NCBI GenBank assembly: GCA_021787175.1
Contig: JAJYMF010000042.1
Coordinates: forward strand, 1 to 5,857
DNA from: Pseudomonadota bacterium
Lineage (GTDB): Bacteria; Pseudomonadota; Gammaproteobacteria; Xanthomonadales; Rhodanobacteraceae
Direction of reading: 5' to 3'
Length of the DNA: 5,857 nt
Part shown: in pieces, positions 1-5,740 of the stretch
Position numbering within the stretch: position 1 is the first letter of the stretch
Layout of the letters: every line of letters starts with the position of its first letter
The notes under the pieces: model-generated
Database searches by the model: none
Seen by the model: only the letters and a program-made list of their open reading frames with translations
What the model was told of the DNA's origin: nothing
Made by a program: the position numbers and the translations under genes

Positions 1-1255
1 CCTTCATCAGGCCGATGTTGCCTTCCTGGATCAGGTCGAGGAACTGCAGGCCGCGGTTGGTGTATTTCTTGGCGATCGAGATCACCAGACGCAGGTTGGC
101 CTCGACCATCTCCTTCTTGGCGCGCCGCGCCTTGGCTTCGCCGATCGACAGCGAGCGATTGATCTCCTTGATGTCGGTCAGCGGCAGGAACAGCATGCGC
201 TCGATCGACGCCAGCTTTTCCTGCGCGGCGACGATGGCATCGCGGCGGTTCTTGATTGCCGGCGCCCAGCGCTGCTTCTTGCGGCCGAGATGATCGGCCC
301 AGGCCAGGTTGGTCTCGTTGCTGGGGAAGTTGGCCAGGAACTCGTCGCGCGGCATGCGCGAGGAGCGCACGCACAGGTCCATGATCTCGCGCTCGTGGCT
401 GCGCACGTCGTTGACGATCTCGCGCAGCTTCTTGACCATGCCGTCGATCAGCGCCGACGGCAGCTTGAGCTTGAGAAACGCCTCGGCCATCTGCTCGCGC
501 ACCTTCTGCTGCTTGCGCTCGCCCGGCTCGGTCCTGGCCGCGGCCTTCTCGAACCTGGCGTAGAACGCGCGCAGCTCGTCCATGCGCCGGCGCACCTCGA
601 CCGGATCGGGTCCGGTGGCGACGGCCTCTTCTTCTTCGCCCTCGACCTTGACCTTGGCGTCGTCGGCAAGATCCTCGTCGTCGGCCTCGACCGCCTCGAT
701 CAGCGCCGGCGGCGGCACCGGCTCGGGCACTTCGAGGTCGTTGAAGCCGGCGAGGATCTCGGACAGGCGCTTCTTGCCGTCGAGGTGCTGGTCGTACTCC
801 TCGAGCAGCAGCTGGATCGCCCACGGAAAGCTGGCCAGCGCGGTCTGCACCTGGTTCAGGCCTTCCTCGATGCGCTTGGCGATGGCGATCTCGCCCTCGC
901 GGGTCAGCAGCTCGACGGTGCCCATCTCGCGCATGTACATGCGCACCGGATCGGTGGTGCGGCCGACCTCGGCGTCCACCGCCGAGAGCAGCGCGACGGC
1001 CTCTTCGGTGGCGGTTTCGTCATCCACGCCGCTGGTCGGCGCTTCCGGCAGCAGCAGTTCGGTATCGGGCGCAACCTCGTGCACCTCGATGCCCATGCCG
1101 TTGATCATGCCGATGATGTCTTCGATCTGCTCCGGGTCGACGATGTCGTCCGGCAGGTGATCGTTGACCTCGGCGTAGGTCAGGTAGCCCTGCTCGCGGC
1201 CCTTGGTGATGAGCTGCTTGATTTCGGACTGCTGCTCGTGAGGGTTGTTGGCCAT
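1..1255 (-). CDS. rpoD: RNA polymerase primary sigma factor sigma-70 (RpoD), N-terminal 418 codons, 3' end outside window
   Basis: This is the housekeeping sigma factor that directs RNA polymerase to promoters of growth genes; it acts in the cytoplasm. The reading frame, translated from the start at 1253-1255, matches gammaproteobacterial RpoD throughout. Region 1.1 spans about residues 1-80 and includes EQGYLTYAEVNDHLP (21-35). Region 1.2 starts near 98 with GRTTDPVRMYMREMGTVELL. A long non-conserved region (about 130-370) includes an acidic stretch at 190-211. Region 2.1/2.2 begins at GEAKARRAKKEMVEANLRLV (372-391) and continues through QFLDLIQEGNIGLMK, where the window ends. Regions 2.3 to 4.2 are outside. 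The start is supported by AGGTGG (1263-1268) seven bases upstream and by a good promoter. One local oddity is MLFLPL (354-359), where relatives usually read roughly TGLTL just before the conserved IKEINR. Downstream gene content is not visible. Confidence 0.97.
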   Translation of the reverse strand, partial: MANNPHEQQSEIKQLITKGREQGYLTYAEVNDHLPDDIVDPEQIEDIIGMINGMGIEVHEVAPDTELLLPEAPTSGVDDETATEEAVALLSAVDAEVGRTTDPVRMYMREMGTVELLTREGEIAIAKRIEEGLNQVQTALASFPWAIQLLLEEYDQHLDGKKRLSEILAGFNDLEVPEPVPPPALIEAVEADDEDLADDAKVKVEGEEEEAVATGPDPVEVRRRMDELRAFYARFEKAAARTEPGERKQQKVREQMAEAFLKLKLPSALIDGMVKKLREIVNDVRSHEREIMDLCVRSSRMPRDEFLANFPSNETNLAWADHLGRKKQRWAPAIKNRRDAIVAAQEKLASIERMLFLPLTDIKEINRSLSIGEAKARRAKKEMVEANLRLVISIAKKYTNRGLQFLDLIQEGNIGLMK

Positions 1256-1262
1256 GCCGGCA

Positions 1263-1268
1263 CCACCT
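1263..1268 (-). promoter_or_regulatory. Ribosome binding site of rpoD
   Basis: On the coding (minus) strand the sequence is AGGTGG, seven bases before the ATG at 1253-1255. It is the clearest Shine-Dalgarno match in the window and fixes the rpoD start, which also gives the expected conserved N-terminus. Confidence 0.65.
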
Positions 1269-1284
1269 GGGAGTTGAACCGCTC

Positions 1285-1313
1285 AGTATAGCGATATGGT
1301 GATTTTCTGACCA
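1285..1313 (-). promoter_or_regulatory. Predicted sigma-70 promoter of rpoD
   Basis: On the minus strand a -10 element TATACT (1285-1290; 5 of 6 consensus bases) is preceded, after exactly 17 bases, by TGGTCA (1308-1313; 4 of 6 against TTGACA). Transcription would start near 1278, leaving a leader of about 22 nt that contains the Shine-Dalgarno site. The surrounding 97 bp between dtd and rpoD is locally AT-richer than the genes. The promoter implies that rpoD can be transcribed independently of dtd. Read-through from dtd is also possible, because no convincing terminator lies between them. This is a motif-based prediction. Confidence 0.6.
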
Positions 1314-1352
1314 GAGATCAAGCCGGATGTTCCCGGCGGGCACGGCCGATGT

Positions 1353-1793
1353 TCATCGCGCCTGCAACCAGAAGGTGACCGGCCCGTCGTTGACCAGATG
1401 CACGCGCATGGCCGCGCCGAAACGTCCGGTCGCGACCACGGGATGCACCGCGCGCGCCCGTTCGACCAGGCGCTCGAACCAGGCCTGCGCCTGCGCCGGC
1501 GGCGCGGCGGTGTCGAAGCCGGGGCGCATGCCCTTGCGGGTGTCGGCGGCCAGGGTGAACTGGCTGACCAGCAGCAGGCCGCCGCCGGTGTCCGCGAGCG
1601 AGCGGTTCATGCGGCCCGTGTCGTCGGCGAACACGCGATAGCCGAGCAGGCGTTCGAGCAGGCGCGTCACCTGCGCTTCGCCGTCGGCGGGTTCGACCGC
1701 GACCAGCGCCAGCAGTCCGGGGCCGATCGCGCCCACGGTCGCGGCGTCCACTTCGACGCGGGCTTCGCTGACGCGCTGGATCAGGGCGATCAT
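1353..1793 (-). CDS. dtd: D-aminoacyl-tRNA deacylase (DTD)
   Basis: DTD hydrolyses D-amino acids (and glycine mischarged on tRNA-Ala) from tRNA, keeping D-residues out of protein; it is a cytoplasmic homodimer. The 146-residue product matches the usual family length (about 145). It starts with MIALIQRVSEARVEVD, typical of the family. It carries the active-site SQFTL motif (77-81), KGMRPGF (87-93), TGRFGAAM (122-129) and the Gly-cisPro motif NDGPVT (135-140) that rejects L-aminoacyl groups. In TGRFGAAM, many relatives have Asp where the second-last Ala is. The ATG at 1791-1793 was chosen because it gives the canonical N-terminus, although the frame stays open for 52 more codons upstream. No good Shine-Dalgarno site precedes it; a small hairpin sits there instead. 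It lies 97 bp upstream of rpoD on the same strand and is divergent from the lpxL-like gene. Confidence 0.95.
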   Translation of the reverse strand: MIALIQRVSEARVEVDAATVGAIGPGLLALVAVEPADGEAQVTRLLERLLGYRVFADDTGRMNRSLADTGGGLLLVSQFTLAADTRKGMRPGFDTAAPPAQAQAWFERLVERARAVHPVVATGRFGAAMRVHLVNDGPVTFWLQAR

Positions 1794-1810
1794 CCCGGCG
1801 AACGACCGGG
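1794..1810 (-). promoter_or_regulatory. Small hairpin abutting the dtd start codon
   Basis: On the dtd strand the 17 bases immediately before the ATG read CCCGG-TCGTTCG-CCGGG. This is a perfect 5-bp GC-only stem with a 7-nt loop. It occupies the place where the Shine-Dalgarno sequence would be. Whether it forms or matters in vivo is not known, since short GC stems occur by chance in a genome of this composition. Confidence 0.3.
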
Positions 1811-1905
1811 GCGTGGATCGAGGGCGAGCGGGCCGGATGGCATCGATGGAACCGGCAAGGCAGCGGGACGTGGCGTGATAGCACCGCGCCGCCGCCGGCA
1901 CAAGC

Positions 1906-1916
1906 GCGGCTACACT
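1906..1916 (+). promoter_or_regulatory. Candidate -10 region of the lpxL-like gene
   Basis: GCGGCTACACT ends in TACACT (1911-1916), 4 of 6 consensus -10 bases, 22 nt before the lpxL start codon. The same 11 bases recur upstream of the GT2 gene (4941-4951), and the core resembles the rpoD -10 (GCTATACT). No recognisable -35 hexamer lies 16-18 bp upstream, where the DNA is GC-only. Position and recurrence support the call more than consensus fit does. Confidence 0.45.
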
Positions 1917-1929
1917 TGCGGCTTTCGCC

Positions 1930-1933
1930 GGAG
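1930..1933 (+). promoter_or_regulatory. Ribosome binding site of the lpxL-like gene
   Basis: GGAG lies five bases before the ATG at 1939-1941. It supports this start over other in-frame possibilities. Confidence 0.5.
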
Positions 1934-1938
1934 CCCGC

Positions 1939-2838
1939 ATGCGCCCCACGGTCGCCCTCGTCTACGGACTGCTGCGCCTGGCCGGCGTGCTGCCGCTGCG
2001 CGCCCTGCACGCGGCGGGCGCGGCGCTGGGCGGGCTGGTCTGGCGGCTGCAGCGGCGCGAACGGCGGCACGTCGAGGAAAACCTGGCGATCGCGCGTCCC
2101 GAACTCGCGGCCGAAGCCCGCGCCGCGCTGGCGCGCGAGTGCCTGCGCGAAACCGGCAAGGGCCTGCTGGAGCTGGGCAAGGTCTGGGGCGGCGGCGCGC
2201 GGCGCGCGCTGGCGCTGGTGCGCGAGGTCGAGGGCCTCGAACGGTTCGAGGCCGCGCGCGACGGCGGCCGCGGGCTGATCGTGGCCGCACCGCATCTCGG
2301 CTGCTGGGAACTGCTCAATCACTGGCTGGGCGCGCGCACCGCGCTGGCCATCCTCTATCGGCCGCCGCCGCGCGCGCAGTGGGAACCGCTGTTGCAGCGT
2401 GCGCGCGGCGAGTTCGCACCCGAACAGGTGCGCACCGACGGCGCCGGCGTGCGCGTGCTCTACAAGCGCCTCGCCGCCGGCGGGGTGGTGGGCATCCTGC
2501 CCGACCAGCAGCCCGGGCGCGGCGAGGGCACGTTCGCGCCGTTCTTCGGCACTTCCGCGCACACCATGGTGCTGCTGCCGCGGCTGGCCGCGCGCACCGG
2601 CGCCACGGTGCTGTTCGCCTTCATGCAGCGGCTGCCGCGCGGGGCGGGGTTTCGTCTGCATTTTCTGCCGGCGCCGGCGGGCCTGACCGATCCCGATCCG
2701 GTGATCGCAGCCGGCGCGCTCAACCGCGGCGTCGAGGCCTGCGTCGAGCGTGCCTTCACCCAGTATCAGTGGACCTACCGGCGCTGGTCGGACCGGCCGC
2801 CCGGTGAGCCCGTCGCCGCGCCGTCGCGCGATGTCTGA
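1939..2838 (+). CDS. Lipid A biosynthesis acyltransferase, LpxL/HtrB family
   Basis: Members transfer a fatty acyl chain from acyl-ACP to a hydroxyacyl chain of the lipid A precursor, at the inner face of the inner membrane. The 299-residue length is normal for the family. A hydrophobic N-terminal anchor (about 5-36) is followed by the family's basic/acidic stretch RRERRHVEENLAI (39-51). The catalytic H-x4-(D/E) motif is HLGCWE (His119, Glu124). Further conserved blocks are ILPDQQPG (186-193), the PFFG block (201-204) and the C-terminal YQWTYRRW (276-283). The start is supported by GGAG five bases upstream and by the fitting N-terminus. The sequence does not reveal which acyl chain or position is used, so LpxL, LpxM or LpxP type cannot be assigned, and xanthomonads often carry more than one paralogue. 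Its stop TGA is directly followed by the stop of the convergent TPR gene, so no intrinsic terminator fits between them. Confidence 0.93.
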   Translation: MRPTVALVYGLLRLAGVLPLRALHAAGAALGGLVWRLQRRERRHVEENLAIARPELAAEARAALARECLRETGKGLLELGKVWGGGARRALALVREVEGLERFEAARDGGRGLIVAAPHLGCWELLNHWLGARTALAILYRPPPRAQWEPLLQRARGEFAPEQVRTDGAGVRVLYKRLAAGGVVGILPDQQPGRGEGTFAPFFGTSAHTMVLLPRLAARTGATVLFAFMQRLPRGAGFRLHFLPAPAGLTDPDPVIAAGALNRGVEACVERAFTQYQWTYRRWSDRPPGEPVAAPSRDV

Positions 2839-2841
2839 TCA
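2836..2841. other. Back-to-back stop codons of convergent genes in TGATCA
   Basis: The palindrome TGATCA contains TGA (2836-2838), the stop of the lpxL-like gene, and TCA (2839-2841), which on the minus strand is the TGA stop of the TPR gene. The two genes meet with zero intergenic bases, so each transcript must run into the other gene's coding sequence before it ends. Confidence 0.9.
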
Positions 2842-3165
2842 GCGCGGCGCGGACTCGCTGCGGCGCAGGAATACCCGCATCTCTTTCGCGGCCTGCACGT
2901 CGCCGCGCGCTTCGGCGACGGCGATGCCGCTGCGCCACGCGTCCGCTGCCGCCACGGCATCGCCGGTCGCCTGCAGGGCCTTGCCCAGCAGTTTCCACGC
3001 CGCGGAGTAGTGCGGATCGAAACCGATCGCCGCGCGCAGCTCGGTCGCCGCGGCGCCGGCATCGCCGGCGGCCAGCAGCGCCTGGCCCAGGGCGAAGCGC
3101 AGCAGGGCGCCGTCGCGCGGGCTGCCGCACCGGGCACGCAGTCGGGCGATGGCGTCGGGATTCAT
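2839..3165 (-). CDS. Small tetratricopeptide-repeat protein
   Basis: A 108-residue protein made almost entirely of TPR helices, with no signal peptide or membrane segment, so probably a cytoplasmic protein-protein interaction module. One TPR-like unit covers about 20-53 (LLRFALGQALLAAGD...AAIGFDP) and a second about 54-87 (YSAAWKLLGKALQATGD...). A final helix, DVQAAKEMRVFLRR (89-102), closes the array. Similar small TPR proteins ending in a KEMxVFLRR-like segment occur in other proteobacteria as I remember them, but no function is known to me. It begins 12 nt after the stop of the ArnT-like gene on the same strand. The spacer has no Shine-Dalgarno sequence on its coding strand and in fact contains TCCTCC, so translation is probably coupled to the upstream gene. 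It could assist the upstream membrane enzyme, which is a guess from context only. Confidence 0.85.
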   Translation of the reverse strand: MNPDAIARLRARCGSPRDGALLRFALGQALLAAGDAGAAATELRAAIGFDPHYSAAWKLLGKALQATGDAVAAADAWRSGIAVAEARGDVQAAKEMRVFLRRSESAPR

Positions 3166-3177
3166 GGCGTGGAGGAC

Positions 3178-4881
3178 TCAGCGCAGCGCGCCATAGCGCG
3201 GATCGTCCGGGGGATAAAGCATCGTCGGCGAGCGCGGTTCGGGCGGCGTGCGGCCTGCACGCAGCGCGGCCAGGCTGGGCGCCGGCCAGATCACCAGCCA
3301 GACCGCGCGAAACGGCTGCACGAAGAGCGCATCGCGCAGGTCGGCCGGCCGCAGGTGCGCCGGGTAGTCGATGACCAGTCCGTCGGGATGCGCCGCGGCC
3401 CAGTCCTCGAGCGCCTGACCGTCGTAGAGCCGGGTGATCGGCTGCGTCAACCGGCCGAGGTAGTGGTACTGGCCGTCGTAGAGGCCGAGATTGGCGATCG
3501 GCCGGCCCTGCGCTTCGGCGCGCGCCAGCACCGTGGCGGCGGGTTTGAGATTGAACGCCGGCCACAGGGTCAGGCTGAACAGGCCGTTGGCCGCGGCGGC
3601 GCCGACCAGCCCGGCGAAGGCGATGCGGCGCAACTCGCCGCGCCCGCGCAGCAGCAGCAGCAGACCCAGCAGCAGATAGATCACGCCGAAGCCGGGGCTG
3701 GCCGGCGCCAGCGCCGCGAACCAGCGATTGGCGACCTGGCCGCTGGCGACCAGACGCGGCAGGGCGATCAGTGCCAGTGCCAGCGCAAAGCTGACCAGCG
3801 CCAGCGGCCACGGCGCCAGCCAGGCGCTGCGGGCCGGACCGCCGTGACGCTCGCGCAGATGCGCCATCGCCGCCGCCAGCAGCAGGGCGAAGCCGGCGTA
3901 GTCCGGCAGCAGGTAATAGGGCTGCTTGCCGCTGACCAGCGAGAAGGTCAGCAGCAGCGGCCCCAGCCAGACGAACAGAAAGCGCAGCCCCGGCTCGAAC
4001 GGCCGCCGCAGCAGGGCCAGCGCCGCCCACGCCCGCGGCCACAGCGCGAACGGAAAGATCAGCACCGGCAGCAGCGGCAGGTACCACCAGAACGGCTTGG
4101 CGTGCGCGAACGCATCCACCACGCGTCCGGCGGTCTGGTGGAACAGCAGCTGGTCGCGATAGGCCGGACCGCCGGCCCAGGCCGCCGGCAGCGCCCACGC
4201 CAGCAGCATCGCCATGCCGGCCAGCAGCGCCAGTGCGCCGCCGAGATACCAGCGCTTCCGCTCGCGCCGCGCCCAGTCGTTCCACAGCGGGCCCAGCAGC
4301 CAGGGGAAGATCACGTGCAGCAGCATCACCGGACCCTTGGTCAGCAGGCCCAGGCCGACCGCCAGCGCGAACCAGCCAAGGCGCGGCGCCTCGCGGCGCG
4401 GCCCCGGTGTCAGCGCCAGCAGCGCGCCCAGCACGCAGGCGGCCAGCAGCACCTCGTACATGATCTGCAGGCCGAACAAAAAGCCGTAGCCGAATGCCAT
4501 CAGCAGCCACGGCGTCGCGCGGCCGATCCAGGGGCGATCAGGGAACAGCCGGCGTGCCAGCGCCGCCGCCAGCACCAGCTCGACCGCGCCGATCAGCACC
4601 TCGAGCAGGCGCGGCCAGACGTCGCCGACGCCGCCCACCGCCCAGCCGAGATGGATCAGCCAGAACAGCAGCGGCGCCTTGTCGCTGTAGGGCTCGCCGT
4701 TGAGGTAGGGCACCAGGAAGTGATGGCCGTGCCACATCTCCCACGCCCCCGACAGCGCGCGGGTGGAGAAGATCGGCATCGGGCCGTGCTGGAAGATCGC
4801 GATCAGCGCGACCACCAGCCACAGCGGCAGCCAGGGCCACAGCGCGCGCAGCGCGTCGGAACGGAGGTTTCGGGAGCGCAT
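3178..4881 (-). CDS. ArnT-like polytopic membrane glycosyltransferase (GT-C fold, GT39/GT83 type)
   Basis: Family members take a sugar from a polyprenyl-phosphate carrier on the periplasmic side of the inner membrane and transfer it to lipid A, another glycolipid or protein. The product is 567 residues with a basic N-terminus, a first membrane segment (about 13-30), a periplasmic loop, roughly a dozen further hydrophobic segments up to about 436, and a soluble C-terminal domain (about 440-567). Family blocks are TRALSGAWEMW (40-50), VPYLNGEPYSDKAPLLFWL (57-75), GLLTKGPV (178-185) and SGKQPYYLLPDYAGFALLL (317-335). The pair that is Asp-Glu before TR in E. coli ArnT (PDETRYAE) is Phe38-Ser39 here, with no frameshift. 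The enzyme may therefore have a changed active site or another function. The gene is first in an operon with the TPR gene and divergent from the GT2 gene. The substrate cannot be told; the name ArnT would over-assign it. The ATG start precedes the expected basic-then-hydrophobic N-terminus. Confidence 0.88.
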   Translation of the reverse strand: MRSRNLRSDALRALWPWLPLWLVVALIAIFQHGPMPIFSTRALSGAWEMWHGHHFLVPYLNGEPYSDKAPLLFWLIHLGWAVGGVGDVWPRLLEVLIGAVELVLAAALARRLFPDRPWIGRATPWLLMAFGYGFLFGLQIMYEVLLAACVLGALLALTPGPRREAPRLGWFALAVGLGLLTKGPVMLLHVIFPWLLGPLWNDWARRERKRWYLGGALALLAGMAMLLAWALPAAWAGGPAYRDQLLFHQTAGRVVDAFAHAKPFWWYLPLLPVLIFPFALWPRAWAALALLRRPFEPGLRFLFVWLGPLLLTFSLVSGKQPYYLLPDYAGFALLLAAAMAHLRERHGGPARSAWLAPWPLALVSFALALALIALPRLVASGQVANRWFAALAPASPGFGVIYLLLGLLLLLRGRGELRRIAFAGLVGAAAANGLFSLTLWPAFNLKPAATVLARAEAQGRPIANLGLYDGQYHYLGRLTQPITRLYDGQALEDWAAAHPDGLVIDYPAHLRPADLRDALFVQPFRAVWLVIWPAPSLAALRAGRTPPEPRSPTMLYPPDDPRYGALR

Positions 4882-4909
4882 CGTGCACTCGGTGCGGAGG
4901 GGCTGCGCC

Positions 4910-4915
4910 AGTTTA
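4910..4915 (-). promoter_or_regulatory. Candidate -10 element of the ArnT-like/TPR operon
   Basis: On the minus strand TAAACT (4 of 6 consensus bases) lies 28 nt before the ArnT-like start codon, in the context GGTAAACTGGCG. It fits the TAnACT pattern of the other three candidate promoters in the window. No -35 box is evident. The leader between it and the ATG contains no strong Shine-Dalgarno site, only GAG about seven bases upstream of the ATG. Confidence 0.35.
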
Positions 4916-4940
4916 CCCGAGCGCTGCGCACGGCCCGGCC

Positions 4941-4951
4941 GCGGCTACACT
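4941..4951 (+). promoter_or_regulatory. Candidate -10 region of the GT2 glycosyltransferase gene
   Basis: GCGGCTACACT is identical to the element before the lpxL-like gene and ends in TACACT (4946-4951), 27 nt before the GT2 start. It is flanked by GGCCGC direct repeats (4937-4942 and 4952-4957). It also lies in an imperfect inverted arrangement (gcggc 4941-4945 with gccgc 4953-4957). The divergent TAAACT element is only 30 bp away, so the two promoters would share upstream DNA. No -35 match is visible. Confidence 0.45.
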
Positions 4952-4978
4952 GGCCGCATCGCTCCGACCCTGCCGCCG

Positions 4979-5740
4979 ATGTCCGACCGCCCGTCGATCT
5001 CCGCCTGCGTGATCACCCTCAACGAGGCCGACCGCATCGAGGACTGCCTCGACTCGCTGGCGTTCTGCGACGAGATCGTGGTGGTGGATTCCGGTTCGAC
5101 CGACGCCACCCGCGAGCTGGCCGCCGCCCGCGGTGCGCGCGTTCTGGTGCGGACGTTCGACGGCTACCGCACGCAGAAGGATCACGCTGTGCGCAACGCC
5201 GGCCATGACTGGATCCTGTTCCTCGACGCCGATGAGCGGGTGACGCCGGCGCTGCGCGCCGGCATCGAGGCCGCGCGTGACGCCGGCTTTGCCGCCGCGG
5301 GCTACCGCTGCGCGCGTGCCACCGAGTATTTCGGCGCCTTCCTGCGCCACGGCAACGCCTATCCCGACCGCGTGCTGCGGCTGTTCGACCGTCGCCGCGG
5401 CGGCTTTCGCGGCGACCGTGAGATCCACGAGCACGTCGAGGTCGACGGCGCGGTGGCGACGCTGGCCGGCGACATCGAGCATCACGCCTACCGCTCGCTC
5501 GACGATCAGCTGCAGCGCCTGGACCGCTATGCGCGGATGATGGCGGCGCACATGCACGCCACGGGGCGACGCGCGCGCATCGCCAACATCCTGCTCAACC
5601 CGGCCTGGCGTTTTCTGCGCGGCTACCTGCTGCGCGGCGGCTTTCGCGACGGCTGGCGCGGCCTGGTCTACGCCAGCGTCGAGGCCAACTACGTGCGCCA
5701 GAAGTTCATCCGCCTGTGGTTGTTGCAGCGGCGCCACTGA
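4979..5740 (+). CDS. Family 2 glycosyltransferase, WaaE/KdtX-like (LPS core biosynthesis)
   Basis: A cytoplasmic, membrane-associated GT-A enzyme that uses a nucleotide sugar. Relatives of the WaaE/KdtX type add beta-linked glucose to the LPS inner core heptose, and a similar gene acts in Xanthomonas LPS core synthesis. The product is 253 residues, normal for this group. It opens with SACVITLNEADRIEDCLDSL (8-27), then EIVVVDSGSTDATRELA (32-48) and the metal/nucleotide-binding FLDADERVTPAL (81-92, with Asp83-Ala84-Asp85). NAYPDRVLRLFDRR (126-139), the HEHVEV block (150-155) and HHAYRSLDDQLQRLDRYA (168-185) are characteristic of this subgroup. The C-terminus (about 202-253) is rich in aromatic and basic residues and may sit on the membrane. 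The ATG at 4979 was chosen for the family N-terminus; the frame is open further upstream but would overlap the divergent gene. No clear Shine-Dalgarno site precedes it. Exact donor and acceptor are unknown. Confidence 0.92.
   Translation: MSDRPSISACVITLNEADRIEDCLDSLAFCDEIVVVDSGSTDATRELAAARGARVLVRTFDGYRTQKDHAVRNAGHDWILFLDADERVTPALRAGIEAARDAGFAAAGYRCARATEYFGAFLRHGNAYPDRVLRLFDRRRGGFRGDREIHEHVEVDGAVATLAGDIEHHAYRSLDDQLQRLDRYARMMAAHMHATGRRARIANILLNPAWRFLRGYLLRGGFRDGWRGLVYASVEANYVRQKFIRLWLLQRRH

Larger units (their letters stand above)
1794..1938. other. Divergent intergenic region between dtd and the lpxL-like gene
   Basis: This 145-bp gap must hold the promoters of both divergent genes. Towards lpxL there is a TACACT -10 candidate (1911-1916). 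Towards dtd the best candidate is TGC-TATCAC on the minus strand (TATCAC at 1875-1880), an extended -10-like sequence about 80 bp from the dtd start. No clear -35 box goes with either. I see no small gene or RNA here. Confidence 0.4.

Noticed and set aside
290..1291. A 333-codon plus-strand open frame opposite rpoD
   Set aside because: The minus strand is unambiguous RpoD; the opposite frame is low-complexity Leu/Asp/His-rich shadow.
1316..1321. TTGATC as the -35 box of rpoD
   Set aside because: It is a better hexamer than TGGTCA, but it lies 25 bp from TATACT, too far for sigma-70.
1322..1337. Hairpin gccgg-atgttc-ccggc after dtd as an intrinsic terminator
   Set aside because: Only a 5-bp stem, followed on the dtd strand by TTGATC and not a T-run.
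1794..1949. A 52-codon N-terminal extension of dtd to an ATG at 1947-1949
   Set aside because: The DTD family begins at MIALIQRV; the extension would overlap the divergent lpxL-like start and its promoter region.
1318..2661. A 447-codon minus-strand open frame across dtd and the lpxL-like gene
   Set aside because: It spans two confirmed genes in other frames, and its composition (Arg, Ala, Gln, Gly) shows no family motif.
3649..3675. Interrupted CAG/CTG triplet repeat (five units, one other codon, three units)
   Set aside because: It encodes a leucine run in a membrane helix of the ArnT-like protein; codon bias for CTG explains it, and there is no sign of phase variation because triplets keep the frame.
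4738..4790. A sequencing error or frameshift as the cause of the missing Asp-Glu in the ArnT-like protein
   Set aside because: The frame is continuous and family-like residues occur on both sides without a shift, so an indel pair is not needed to explain it.
3010..5208. A 732-codon plus-strand open frame opposite the ArnT-like gene
   Set aside because: It is rich in Gln, Arg and Ala with no domain pattern, overlaps two well-supported genes, and is the usual antisense shadow in GC-rich DNA.
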